Shown: piece by piece, positions 21,348 to 31,063 of the stretch
Numbering within the stretch: position 1 is the first letter of the stretch
How the letters are laid out: each line of letters starts with the position of its first letter
Assembly (NCBI GenBank): GCA_027003115.1
Contig: JALWYS010000193.1
Location: 1 to 33,515 of the forward strand
DNA: 33,515 nucleotides
Direction of reading: 5' to 3'
DNA from: Deltaproteobacteria bacterium
GTDB taxonomy: Bacteria > Desulfobacterota > Dissulfuribacteria > Dissulfuribacterales > QOAL01
Translations under genes and position numbers: made by a program
The notes under the pieces: generated by a model
Databases searched by the model: none
What the model was told of the DNA's origin: nothing
Seen by the model: only the letters and a program-made list of their open reading frames with translations

Positions 21348-22405
21348 TTTTGAATCTCCTTTTCTCCACGGGAAAGAAGCGCCTCCGCCTCTGAATTTGT
21401 GCCGAGAAGGATTGCCATCCACCTGGTTCTTTGGTGTACGCCCATTGCAATCTTTATGGACATGGTAATGGGAACGGAAAGAAACATTCCAACGGGCCCA
21501 AGCACCCAGCCCCAAAAGGCCATTGACAGGAAAATTACAAGGGGGGACAGGCCTACCCCCTCGCCCATGAGTTTGGGCTCGAGGATATTGCCAACAGCAA
21601 TGTTGACCACCACGTATATTATAAGCGTTATCAAAGACTGGACAAAGCCAAGTTTCACAAGGGCAAGCAAAACAGCAGGGACTGCTGCGATGATGGAGCC
21701 AATGGTTGGGATAAAGTTTAGTGCAAAGGCGCATACACCCCACAAGGCGGGGAAATCCACACCTTGGATGAGAAGGCCAAGCCATATCAACAAGCCTGAA
21801 AGAAAACTTGTAAAGCTCTTTATGGCAAAAAAGCGGTTTATACCGTCCATTATGAGCCTGAGCTCGCTGGTTTTTCTGATGCCTAGAAGGTTGAGGGCCT
21901 CAAGTTTGTAAACCATTCCCCCTGCCTCAAGAAGCATGAAGATCAAGGTAAGAATGATGACAAAGGTGTTGGTGATGAGCACCCCCATGCTCTTGAGGGT
22001 GGAGGCCACAAGGCCCATAATCCTTGATACATCAAGCTCTTTGAGTACCGAAAGCTCGACCTCTGTAAAACCAAGTCTTTTGGCAAAGGCTGTTATGCTG
22101 TTGTACATGGCGCCAAGCCTTTCCTGATAAATGGGTAGCTCCTTGGAAAACTCGGCGACCGATGTGCCAAGAAGTGCACCAACCCCTGTTTCAATGAGTA
22201 TAAACAGGATGATTAGAAAGATTATTGAAAACCAGTCGGGAAGCCCCTTTCTCCTGAGCCAGAAGTGGATGGGGGCCATGAGAACCGCAAAGAATGCAGA
22301 AAGGAGAAATGGCACAAGGACCGAGGTACAGGCCCTTATGCCAGCAATCACCACCACTAGGGAGGCAAGATTTAAAAGAAGTGAGCTAACCACTTTGGGT
22401 TCCAA
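21344..22405 (-). CDS. AI-2E transporter family permease
   Basis: 353 aa multi-TM protein with AI-2E family pattern (...GVDFPALWGVCAFALNFIPTIGSIIAAVPAVLLAL, VGNILEPKLMGEGVGLSPLVIFLSMAFWGWVLGPVGMFLSVPIT). Confidence 0.93.
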   Translation of the reverse strand: MEPKVVSSLLLNLASLVVVIAGIRACTSVLVPFLLSAFFAVLMAPIHFWLRRKGLPDWFSIIFLIILFILIETGVGALLGTSVAEFSKELPIYQERLGAMYNSITAFAKRLGFTEVELSVLKELDVSRIMGLVASTLKSMGVLITNTFVIILTLIFMLLEAGGMVYKLEALNLLGIRKTSELRLIMDGINRFFAIKSFTSFLSGLLIWLGLLIQGVDFPALWGVCAFALNFIPTIGSIIAAVPAVLLALVKLGFVQSLITLIIYVVVNIAVGNILEPKLMGEGVGLSPLVIFLSMAFWGWVLGPVGMFLSVPITMSIKIAMGVHQRTRWMAILLGTNSEAEALLSRGEKEIQK

Positions 22406-22474
22406 CCCCTTTACTGCATTTTGTCATTAGTGAAGCCTTGACCAAACGATACACGGGCCTCTGTACTTTCTCCA

Positions 22475-25400
22475 CTAAGGTTTCATGGAAAACGGTGCTG
22501 TTATTACGTTAAATATCAGCTTTTTGAAGATGTCAGTAACCGTTTTTGTCTGAAGGGTATCAACCCTTGGATCGTTCCAGTTGCCGCTAACCTTAACTGG
22601 TATGGCAAAGAGGGATTTGTTTTCACCCCCTATGATGCCCCCTATGATTGGAAGGCTTGTAATGATCTTGTCAACGGTCTTTAGTGGCTGAATAAATATG
22701 ATCAGATCAAGTGATTTCTTGTTGAGGAATACATCACCAGTGCCATAGAAATTGATGCCTTGGCCCCTTATGTATGCCTTTTTCATGTGAATGCACCCTG
22801 ATTTTATCTTGGCATCCACTAGGAGCTTTTTGTACGGAGACGTTCCCTCCAAAAGACCCTTGTTGAGGGAGAAGATGTCAACGATGTTGACCACGCTAAA
22901 TATCTTGGAAAGAAGCCCGAATCTGTGAATGTACCCGTTTCTTGCCTTTATTTTCAGACTTCCGTCTCCAAGAAGAACCCTGTCCTTTCCCCTAAGGTAC
23001 AGATTTAACGTAACAGGCCCTGTAATTAGATCCTGTTTTACACCAAGACAATCAAGCACCTCCTCGAAGCGGGCCTGATGCCCGGAAGGGGTGATGGCGG
23101 AAAACTCGCTGAAGACAGAGCCCTTTTCGTTTTGCTTCCTCAAATAGAGATCAAGCCCGCATGTGTCATCAGAGTAGGCCTCAAGTCTTCTTAACACATT
23201 GCCTTCCACGACGGCACTTCCCTTTAAATGTTTCAATATGAGCTCGTGGGGCTTTGCCTTTCGATTTTCGGAAAACTCGGTTACTGCGTATCTAACCTCC
23301 TCGGTATTGAAATCAAACCTGATGTTAAGCCCCTTGGCCAGCTCTCCAAATAGTTCCGCCTCTTCCTCATTTTGTTTTTTTTGAGGTCTCGCTCCACCTA
23401 ATGCCCCTTCGCCCTGGTTTGAAAAATCCTGGATAATGCCAAAAGACTTAGCGGAAAGCCTTGGGGCAAAGAAGTGAAAAACACCCAGAAGCTTGCCCGG
23501 CCTTGTTTCAAAGGTACCGTTTGCATCTACCAAATCGTGAAAAAAATCGATCTTTGCTTTTACGCTTCCCTGGCCATTTTTTGAAAGCACAGAAAGCCTT
23601 TTGAAGAAAAGCCCTGAAACAGGCCCCCAGATCCAGTTAAGACCTTGAATATCAATATTCCCCTTTAATGAATAGGTCCTTTTGCCATCTGCTTCTGAAA
23701 AGGCAGCAGAAAAATCCCCCTTGGCCTTCCCCTTCAGCAAAATATTTTTCATTAGGATTGCATCCAGGACATCCACGTCAACTTCACCCTTAAAGGAAAA
23801 GGCAAGAGATTCTCTCTCCCTTGACGTTGATCTTCTAAAACCAACCACACAGGACTTTCCAGCCCTTGATATCTCCAGGCGTTCAATATCAAGTTTATGG
23901 GGGCCGGTTGAACCCTTGACTTTGAGCCTTACCCCTGCCCCTTTCCACTCAAGTCCTCCCTCAAAACCCGTGGTGTGGCCATTAGTAAAAAGTATCCTGA
24001 AATCCCTGGCATAAAAGGGAAGATGCAAGTTGAACTCATCCATGTGGAGGCCCTTTTTCTCAAGCCAGCTCCACAGCCCCCTTCTCACAACGCCGCTTGA
24101 CTTTATAGAACCACTCCAGTTGTCAAATCCCTGGTGTGATAGGTCCGCTGTAAGGTAAAACCAATCCCCACCAAGCCGCGTCTTGAGGTCCCTAATGCTC
24201 ACCTTTTTGTTACTGACCTGCACCCTTCCCTTTTTGAGATACACATCACCCGGAAGCATGTTCGTCCTGAGGTTCATGCCAAGGGGAGAAAAGGAAACCA
24301 GATAGGTCATGGAGGCCGTACCATCAAGGCTCATGTTCAGGCGAAGCCTGTTCAGGGCAAAGGGCCCTGAAACATCAACCTCCTTTTCCTTGAAAAAGGC
24401 AGTTTCGATATCAAACCTTTTGCACAGGGAAAGGAGCGATTCTGCCTGAAACTTTCCCCTTGCCCTTTCTATCAAGATCTTGAATAAGTGATTTTGCCAG
24501 GAAATGCGTCCGCCAAGGCCTTCCACAGAATTTGGGCCTAAAAGGCCAGAAACGTCAAAAAGGGAAAGGGTGTCCTCCTCGTATTGTGCCTTTCCCTCCC
24601 TTATTTTGATGTTCATGCCCAGGGTTTCGTAAAAACCGGAAAGCCTTGTATCCTGTACGAACACCTTGACCTTCTTGTGGTGTTTTCTGTCACCAACCCA
24701 CAAACGGCCCTTTACCTTGCCTTCAAGCCTTGAAATTTTCCCAAGCTCCTCATGAAGCCTTTTTTCATGAGTGAATTTTAAAAGTGCCCACCTGACATCT
24801 TGGGCATGGGCCATAAGCAGGATGTCCAGTTTGAACTGTTCGCATCCCTTTGAAAGGCCAAGAACAAGGCTTCCTTTCGTCCCGGTGGTCTTTCGAAGCC
24901 GTGCCCTAGCTCCCTTGACATAAAGCACCCCGTCTATGATTTCAAAGGGCCCACTTGCAGAGTCGACGAAAAAGTCCTCATCTTTCACGTATATGTTCAC
25001 ATCCCTGGCACTACCCTTGATGTACATGCCTGACAGGGAATGCCACTTTGAAAGGGGCGCATCCAGATGAAGGGTTGCGTGTTCCACGGTTCCCCTTCTG
25101 ATGGCAGTGCAAAAGTCCTTGACGTCTTTATCCTTGATGGAAAGGGCATTTAGGGCGTCTCTGATCTGTCCAAGGTCCAGATCATTGCCAGAAATGTCTG
25201 CAATTGCCCAGTAGCGCCCCTTGCGCTTAAAGATTCGTGCCTTGCCTTTCATGTGAAGCCGTGGTTGCTTGATATCAAGGTCTTCCAGGATTATCTCTGC
25301 CTCTCCATTGGCATAAGAGTATTTCAAGAAGAGGCTTCCACATGAAAATACGGCAGAAAGGGCTTGCGCCTTTGAAATCACACAGTTTGAATAGGCCCTG

Positions 25401-26125
25401 ATAGCACCTTGGGACTTTTCAAGCCCCTTTCCCTCCACCTCGAACTCTATGTTTACAAAGCCATAGGTAGGAAACTGACGAATCGTTGTAACCCTTTTGA
25501 CCTTGAGTGCAGATAGATCTAGCTGATCAATCCTGCCCTTGATACTGTAGCCCAGGCCTTCAAGGTCCACATTACCCTTAAGCTCAATAGCCGCAGCCTG
25601 CCTTGTGTTCCCCTTAAGATCTGCGCGGAGTTTTTTGCCACTAATGTCTAAGTAACCGTAAAGATTCTTTATATAGGGCCTTTTGTTCTTAAAGGGCAAA
25701 AACGAAAGCCTTAGCCCCTTGGACACCTCGAAAAAGCCGTTTGTCACCTTGACGTGTCTTGGGAGAATAAGCCCGCTGGTTTCCTCTTTTCCGAGCCTTT
25801 TTAAGACAAATTGACAATCTTCAAGGTCGATTCCAGAGATGGCAGGCCTTCCTGAAATAAGTGAAAACCAGTCCGGATAAACACCCACAGTTGAGGCATC
25901 CAAGGAAAAGTCAGGAGATTTGACCCTGGCATCAAGAAAGGCCAGATGCGGAATGGGAAACCAGTACCAGGTGAGACTTGAAAAATCTGCCTCTGCGTGA
26001 ATCTCCCTTTGGATTACCTCCTTCAACAAAGAACGAGTTTTGGGTGATGAAGTTATGACATGGGGGGTTACGAACAAAAAGGCCCCCGCAAGAAGAAGGA
26101 GACTGAGAACAAAGGACCTTTTCAT
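22475..26125 (-). CDS. Large AsmA-like/YhdP-type envelope protein
   Basis: 1216 aa, N-terminal TM/signal, long beta-rich sequence; C-terminal LNLYLRGKDRVLLGDGSLKIKARNGYIHRF...FAIPVKVSGNWNDPRVDTL typical of the AsmA C-terminal region. Confidence 0.82.
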   Translation of the reverse strand: MKRSFVLSLLLLAGAFLFVTPHVITSSPKTRSLLKEVIQREIHAEADFSSLTWYWFPIPHLAFLDARVKSPDFSLDASTVGVYPDWFSLISGRPAISGIDLEDCQFVLKRLGKEETSGLILPRHVKVTNGFFEVSKGLRLSFLPFKNKRPYIKNLYGYLDISGKKLRADLKGNTRQAAAIELKGNVDLEGLGYSIKGRIDQLDLSALKVKRVTTIRQFPTYGFVNIEFEVEGKGLEKSQGAIRAYSNCVISKAQALSAVFSCGSLFLKYSYANGEAEIILEDLDIKQPRLHMKGKARIFKRKGRYWAIADISGNDLDLGQIRDALNALSIKDKDVKDFCTAIRRGTVEHATLHLDAPLSKWHSLSGMYIKGSARDVNIYVKDEDFFVDSASGPFEIIDGVLYVKGARARLRKTTGTKGSLVLGLSKGCEQFKLDILLMAHAQDVRWALLKFTHEKRLHEELGKISRLEGKVKGRLWVGDRKHHKKVKVFVQDTRLSGFYETLGMNIKIREGKAQYEEDTLSLFDVSGLLGPNSVEGLGGRISWQNHLFKILIERARGKFQAESLLSLCKRFDIETAFFKEKEVDVSGPFALNRLRLNMSLDGTASMTYLVSFSPLGMNLRTNMLPGDVYLKKGRVQVSNKKVSIRDLKTRLGGDWFYLTADLSHQGFDNWSGSIKSSGVVRRGLWSWLEKKGLHMDEFNLHLPFYARDFRILFTNGHTTGFEGGLEWKGAGVRLKVKGSTGPHKLDIERLEISRAGKSCVVGFRRSTSRERESLAFSFKGEVDVDVLDAILMKNILLKGKAKGDFSAAFSEADGKRTYSLKGNIDIQGLNWIWGPVSGLFFKRLSVLSKNGQGSVKAKIDFFHDLVDANGTFETRPGKLLGVFHFFAPRLSAKSFGIIQDFSNQGEGALGGARPQKKQNEEEAELFGELAKGLNIRFDFNTEEVRYAVTEFSENRKAKPHELILKHLKGSAVVEGNVLRRLEAYSDDTCGLDLYLRKQNEKGSVFSEFSAITPSGHQARFEEVLDCLGVKQDLITGPVTLNLYLRGKDRVLLGDGSLKIKARNGYIHRFGLLSKIFSVVNIVDIFSLNKGLLEGTSPYKKLLVDAKIKSGCIHMKKAYIRGQGINFYGTGDVFLNKKSLDLIIFIQPLKTVDKIITSLPIIGGIIGGENKSLFAIPVKVSGNWNDPRVDTLQTKTVTDIFKKLIFNVITAPFSMKP

Positions 26126-26226
26126 CTAATTAGGATACTAAAAGACATCTTTTTGGTCAAAAAAAGACCGTAACAAGCCAATCAAAAATGGACCAAGCTG
26201 CCTGGAATCAAGGGACTACTTTCATG

Positions 26227-27219
26227 TTAAGAACGAATCAGGACATCGTTATCCAACATCTTAAACATATCAATACTTGCCGTGAGAACCTCAGGAAAAT
26301 ACCTTATGGCAATCCAGGTAAGGTCCTTGAGGGCAGGCTTGATAAAGGCCTTGAAAAAGGGCCTTCCCTTTTTGCCATAGAGAAATCCATAGGCGCCAAG
26401 GGCCTGGAGCAGCCTTAAAACGGAAAGAACTGGCCACTGCTTTCTTACCTCATCTACCTGCCTTTTCACTTCATGCTCCTTGAGCATATTAACATACCTT
26501 TCAAACAGGTACTCTCTCAAGGAATAATCAAGCTGAACGTATGGATCGTGTAACAATGATGCCAGATCGTATGCCAAAGGACCAAGCCTGCCTGCCTGAA
26601 AGTCAACTATTCCCAGACCTCTTGCATTTTTTATCATGATGTTCCTGGACTGAAAATCTCGGTGAAGAAAATAGCGTCTGCATGAAAAGGAATCCACCTT
26701 AAGGGCCACATTTGAAAGCTCTTCCTCCACTTTTGAAGGGACTTTGTGGCCGGCAAAGTCCCTGACAAAGGCACCAAGGAAATAGCCCACCTCTTTTTCA
26801 AGGGCAACTGTAGAATCGTAAGCCTTCTCTTGCCAACACCAGGAAGTGTCAAAACCATCTCCGCCCCTTTTCTGCATGCGAATCAATGCCTTAATTACCT
26901 CCAGGTATCTCCTTTTTATCCTGTCTATATCCCCCTCTTTTTTAAGCCTTGTTACCTCCTCAAAAAGCATGGTCTCCCCAAGGTCTTCAACGATTAAAAC
27001 CCCAGAATCCCTGTCAAAAAAATATATTTCTGGCACGGGAATGCCCTTTTTAAAAAGGTGACCCCCTATATGGAAAAAAGAATGCGCCTCCCTTACCCCC
27101 TCTTTTCCGGGGGAAGGCCCAATCCTGATAGCTTTTTTGCCCTTCCAAATGATCCTTGAAAAGGACCTGTCTGATCCATCAGGTGCCACCTTTATGGATC
27201 TTTTTTTCTTCATCTCCAT
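26227..27219 (-). CDS. Aminoglycoside phosphotransferase (APH)-fold kinase, probably a sugar/cell-envelope kinase
   Basis: 330 aa; YFLHRDFQSRNIMIKNARGLGIVDFQAGRLGPLAYDLASLLHD (HRDfqsrN and DfQ catalytic motifs). Confidence 0.85.
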   Translation of the reverse strand: MEMKKKRSIKVAPDGSDRSFSRIIWKGKKAIRIGPSPGKEGVREAHSFFHIGGHLFKKGIPVPEIYFFDRDSGVLIVEDLGETMLFEEVTRLKKEGDIDRIKRRYLEVIKALIRMQKRGGDGFDTSWCWQEKAYDSTVALEKEVGYFLGAFVRDFAGHKVPSKVEEELSNVALKVDSFSCRRYFLHRDFQSRNIMIKNARGLGIVDFQAGRLGPLAYDLASLLHDPYVQLDYSLREYLFERYVNMLKEHEVKRQVDEVRKQWPVLSVLRLLQALGAYGFLYGKKGRPFFKAFIKPALKDLTWIAIRYFPEVLTASIDMFKMLDNDVLIRS

Positions 27220-27335
27220 GTTCTGCGCCTCTGTTTAAAAGCCTTGTGGCCCTTAAACTGAATCAAAGGGGAACCGATGCTTGAAGAAAAACAGTTATTT
27301 TTTGAAAGGGCAAGGAAAAGGCAGAATTATACTAG

Positions 27336-28073
27336 CTACTTTATGCCTTGGCGGGAGGCGAGTCTTGCTGCAATCTCTTCAACACTCATGTTTTCTGATC
27401 TTTTTGAAAGGTCAAGACGCCCAAGCTTTGTGTGAAACTGTGGACCCACGTCCGACTTTTCAGGTGCCCAGAGGGGAAACTTTATCCCTGCTGCCTTGTG
27501 GACTAGCCAGGCCTCAAAGGAGATGAGGATGGAGGAAAGGGAAAAGGCCATGATATTTATAGGATGCCCTAGATAGCCAAAGACAATCAGCAGGGTTGTG
27601 GATGCAGCAGGTGGGTGCAAAAGCCCTGTTATTCCCATGATCGTTCCGCATGTGCCCACGGCAGCGCCCAAGATTGCCACGTTTTCCATGCTAATTGTGC
27701 CTGGTACACCGCCGGCTTTTATGGTAAGCCAGTAAAAGCAGAGCCCAATCAGGCAACCAATGAGGTGTCCAAGAATGGTGTTTCTTGGAGACGACATGGG
27801 TGAGCTTGGTGCATAAAATTGCATGAAGATAGTGGGCCCTAGGGAGGGGAAAATAAGGTTCACTGAGCAAAATCTTGCTGCGATACCCAGGGACATTACT
27901 GCCAGAAAACATGTGGCCATCAGGTAAATGTAGCTAAGGAGCCGTGCATCTGTTCTGGTTGCCAAAAACCAGAAACGAAACCTGAATATCTTACTTAGTT
28001 TCCACAATATATGTTCATGGTGTCTCTTTTCAGTTATTATATCTTGTGTTTTTTTGTTTTTGGTATAATTCAT
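27336..28073 (-). CDS. HPP family membrane protein
   Basis: 245 aa; FPSLGPTIFMQFYAPSSPMSSPRNTILGHLIGCLIG, TGLLHPPAASTTLLIVFGY, characteristic of HPP proteins. Confidence 0.88.
   Translation of the reverse strand: MNYTKNKKTQDIITEKRHHEHILWKLSKIFRFRFWFLATRTDARLLSYIYLMATCFLAVMSLGIAARFCSVNLIFPSLGPTIFMQFYAPSSPMSSPRNTILGHLIGCLIGLCFYWLTIKAGGVPGTISMENVAILGAAVGTCGTIMGITGLLHPPAASTTLLIVFGYLGHPINIMAFSLSSILISFEAWLVHKAAGIKFPLWAPEKSDVGPQFHTKLGRLDLSKRSENMSVEEIAARLASRQGIK
28064..28069 (+). promoter_or_regulatory. Candidate -10 hexamer TATAAT for the HDOD gene
   Basis: Perfect TATAAT about 40 nt upstream of the plus-strand ATG at 28109; -35 is poor. Confidence 0.35.
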
Positions 28074-28108
28074 TAGTAAATATTATCAATCCGACTAAAA
28101 AGGAAAAA

Positions 28109-28993
28109 ATGAACCTGTTAAAAAAATTCCTGGACTATGCCAGATTCTCCACAGGTGATTTTGAAAAGCTCTTTGCCAATGTTGAAATGCCGCCATGCCC
28201 CAAGGTTGTGGCAACCCTTATGCAGAAACTAGAGGAGCCTGATACTAATATCGATCAAATCGTTCCTCTCCTTGAATCTGACGCAAGCCTTGCTGCCCAA
28301 ATCCTTAGGCTTGCCAACTCCGCCCTCTTTGGCCTTGCCGGCAAGGTTACAAGTATCGCCAAGGCAGTGGCACTCCTTGGTCTTACTGAGATAAGAAACA
28401 TTGCCATAGGCTATGCAATGACTACCACAGTCAAGGATCCAGCCAAGGAAGGCTTTCAAATGGAACGATACTGGTCAGATTCCATATTCAGGGCGATCTT
28501 TTCCAAAAAGGTGGCCGAGCACCTTGGGGTAGAATCTGACGAGGCCTTTTCTGCAGCCCTTCTTCAGGACATTGCCATTCCGATATTGATGGATAGATGG
28601 TTTAACCTCTACAAGGACGTGTTTGAAACGTGGCTTCAGAGTGACAGGAGGCTCCATGAGGTGGAAGACCAGATTCTTGCCTGGAATCATGCTCAAGCTG
28701 GAGCATGGATATCCAAGTCTTGGCAGTTGCCTGATATCTTCACATGCTCTATAGGCCTTCATGTAACATCCCTTGATGAAATAAAAAGGCTCAACCTGGG
28801 AGACAACGTTGTAGGTCCCGTTGCCCTTTCCAATAAGGTTTCAGTGGCCTTTCAGGACAGATCCTCCATGAAAGAAGCTGAACTTGAGGCAAAAAGCCTG
28901 GGTATTGATGGTGATACCTTGCAAGAACTATTCGAAGAATCCAAGGACCTGGTTTCATCTATAGCCGATGCCTTGGGAATCAGAGCAGTCTGA
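28109..28993 (+). CDS. HDOD domain protein
   Basis: MPPCPKVVATLMQKLEEPDTNIDQIVPLLESDASLAAQILRLANSALFG typical HDOD. Start set at 28109, behind AAGGAAAAA. Confidence 0.9.
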   Translation: MNLLKKFLDYARFSTGDFEKLFANVEMPPCPKVVATLMQKLEEPDTNIDQIVPLLESDASLAAQILRLANSALFGLAGKVTSIAKAVALLGLTEIRNIAIGYAMTTTVKDPAKEGFQMERYWSDSIFRAIFSKKVAEHLGVESDEAFSAALLQDIAIPILMDRWFNLYKDVFETWLQSDRRLHEVEDQILAWNHAQAGAWISKSWQLPDIFTCSIGLHVTSLDEIKRLNLGDNVVGPVALSNKVSVAFQDRSSMKEAELEAKSLGIDGDTLQELFEESKDLVSSIADALGIRAV

Positions 28994-29004
28994 ACAGGTC
29001 AGTC

Positions 29005-30036
29005 ATGTCCCTCAGGCTCGTAGAAATATTCCATCAAAAGGGAGAGCCAGAGGACCTTAGGTTTCTTCTGGAAGATGTTCCCGTTTACGAATTCTGGGCA
29101 GACAAGTTGCCAGATGGAAGGATGAACGTGCGCCTCCTCATTAAGGCCAGAGACGTTGACAAGGTGGTGGATGTGTTCGAGTCCTTCTTTCAAGACAAGG
29201 ATCACTACCGTATCGTGGTTCTACCGGTGGATGCGACCATTCCCAGGGAGGAAGAGGAAAAGAAAGAAGAGGAAAGCGCGGAAGGGGAGCCAGCCGCTGA
29301 AGGGGAAGAAGGCCGTGAAGGTATAAGCGTGGAAGAGCTTTACCAGAAGGTCAGCCCGTCGGCCAAACTCTCAGGCCGCTTTGTAAGCCTTGTTGTAATC
29401 TCAAGCATAGTTGCTGCCATTGGGCTTTTAAAGGATGATGTTGCCGTCATTATCGGCTCAATGGTAATCGCCCCGCTTCTTGGCCCCTTTGTAGGGCTCT
29501 CCCTTGCAAGCGTCCTTGGAGATTTTGAGCTAATGAAGGACTCTCTCCCAACAGTGCTGACAGGGGCAGCCATTGCCGTCTTTATTGGTCTTTTGGCGGG
29601 CTACTTTGCCCCCTCCACCATGGCCTTTTCCCATGAAGTCCTTTCTCGCTCCCAGGTGGATTTTCTCTTCATACTACTTGCCATCACCTCTGGTGTTGCA
29701 GGGGCCTATTCCCTCACCCAGGACATGCCAGAAACCCTTGTGGGCGTAATGATGGCGGTTTCTGTACTTCCGCCACTTGTGGCCTCTGGCATAATGTTGT
29801 CAAAGCACATGTTCATTCAGGCATCAGCTGCCACTATCCTTTTCCTAATAAACGCCGTCTGTATAAACCTTTCAGGCGTGGTCACCTTTGCCGCCAATGG
29901 CATAAGGCCCTTAAAGATTTGGGAGGCGAAGAGGGCCAAAAAGGCCCTCGTCTTTTCCGTCGCGGTATGGCTTTTGAGCCTGATTATTCTCTCGTGCGCC
30001 ATCTATCTTGAGCAAAGACTTCTTGCAAGGCATTGA
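29005..30036 (+). CDS. DUF389 / TIGR00341 family membrane protein
   Basis: 343 aa; KDDVAVIIGSMVIAPLLGPFVGLSLA, MPETLVGVMMAVSVLPPLVASGI; acidic linker before the membrane domain. Confidence 0.9.
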   Translation: MSLRLVEIFHQKGEPEDLRFLLEDVPVYEFWADKLPDGRMNVRLLIKARDVDKVVDVFESFFQDKDHYRIVVLPVDATIPREEEEKKEEESAEGEPAAEGEEGREGISVEELYQKVSPSAKLSGRFVSLVVISSIVAAIGLLKDDVAVIIGSMVIAPLLGPFVGLSLASVLGDFELMKDSLPTVLTGAAIAVFIGLLAGYFAPSTMAFSHEVLSRSQVDFLFILLAITSGVAGAYSLTQDMPETLVGVMMAVSVLPPLVASGIMLSKHMFIQASAATILFLINAVCINLSGVVTFAANGIRPLKIWEAKRAKKALVFSVAVWLLSLIILSCAIYLEQRLLARH

Positions 30037-30078
30037 ACCGCAAGGCCTTATCATCTAATTTGTAACCACACTCGGCAG

Positions 30079-30900
30079 CTATCTTCCAAGGACCTTGTGA
30101 TACTTCTTTTCTGGCACAACAACGAATCCTGTGATACCCACTCCCTGGTTATTTCTCTTGTCACTTGCCATGATCACCACCTTGTAGTTACCTGGCTCAC
30201 TGGGTGAAAACGCTGCCTCGAAATGGCTTATCCTGCCTGCCCATTTAAGCGGAATCTCGGAAATCATTTTTCCCTTAAAAAACACTTGGGCCGTAACGGT
30301 CACCTTGTTGGCATCCCACAGGAAACCGGGGCGCACAGGGCAACCGCACATGGGCGTAACATGTGCGCCAATTGTGACCCTTGCCCCTTTGGAATAAAAC
30401 TCATGTGGCTTTGGACTGTACGGATGCACTATGAGGCCATAAAGTATGAACACTAACCCATCACCCGTAACGTTCCTGCCTGGGATGAGCCATGTTGTTT
30501 TCACCTCATGGTGAATGTTATTTCCAGCGCCAAGTGGCCCTTTAAGTTCAATCTCAAGCTTGAGTGGTTCCTTGATGTCGAAAACGAATTCTGTCTTTGC
30601 TGCCCCACCCTTTGAAAGAACGGTTGCCCTCGAAATGGGGCTTTTCATCAAAAGCTTCGTATCACCAGTGCCCCCTTCCAGGACCTTTTGGGCGAGGACT
30701 TTTCCTGTAAGGGCCTCCCGTACGGTCACCTCAAGACCACCAACAGCAGTACCTATGAATTTGGCGTCATTGGCCCGAGCCCGTACCACGAGCCTTGTAG
30801 GAACTGCGCCAGCATCCAGTGAAAAGGTAACAACCGAAAGAATCAAAAATACAAAGATGATCCCAAGCCGGATGGATTTGAAAAAGCCACCTTGGATCAT
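30079..30900 (-). CDS. Secreted hypothetical protein with HVTPMCGCPVRPG motif and Ig-like C-terminal part
   Basis: Signal peptide MIQGGFFKSIRLGIIFVFLILSVVTFSLDAGA; beta-rich; C-terminal FEAAFSPSEPGNYKVVIMASD. Start set at 30900, behind AGGAGG. Confidence 0.75.
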   Translation of the reverse strand: MIQGGFFKSIRLGIIFVFLILSVVTFSLDAGAVPTRLVVRARANDAKFIGTAVGGLEVTVREALTGKVLAQKVLEGGTGDTKLLMKSPISRATVLSKGGAAKTEFVFDIKEPLKLEIELKGPLGAGNNIHHEVKTTWLIPGRNVTGDGLVFILYGLIVHPYSPKPHEFYSKGARVTIGAHVTPMCGCPVRPGFLWDANKVTVTAQVFFKGKMISEIPLKWAGRISHFEAAFSPSEPGNYKVVIMASDKRNNQGVGITGFVVVPEKKYHKVLGR

Positions 30901-31063
30901 GTCCCATCCTCCTTTGACTGTGTTTATGAATCTGCATTCAAAATGCCCCAAATATCCTACTTTAAAAAGGAATGATCACTAAAAGTGGAAAAGACAAGGT
31001 TTGGAGAGATGGTCGAGGAAATTTCTTTAAGGATGTGTCTGAGTTATAAGCATATTTATAGAC

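Noticed and set aside
21348-21785. N-terminal extension of the cobO ORF (317 aa in the track)
   Set aside because: The extension is out-of-frame reading of the AI-2E permease gene; true CobO starts at MKGYVQVYTGDGKGKT (21347).
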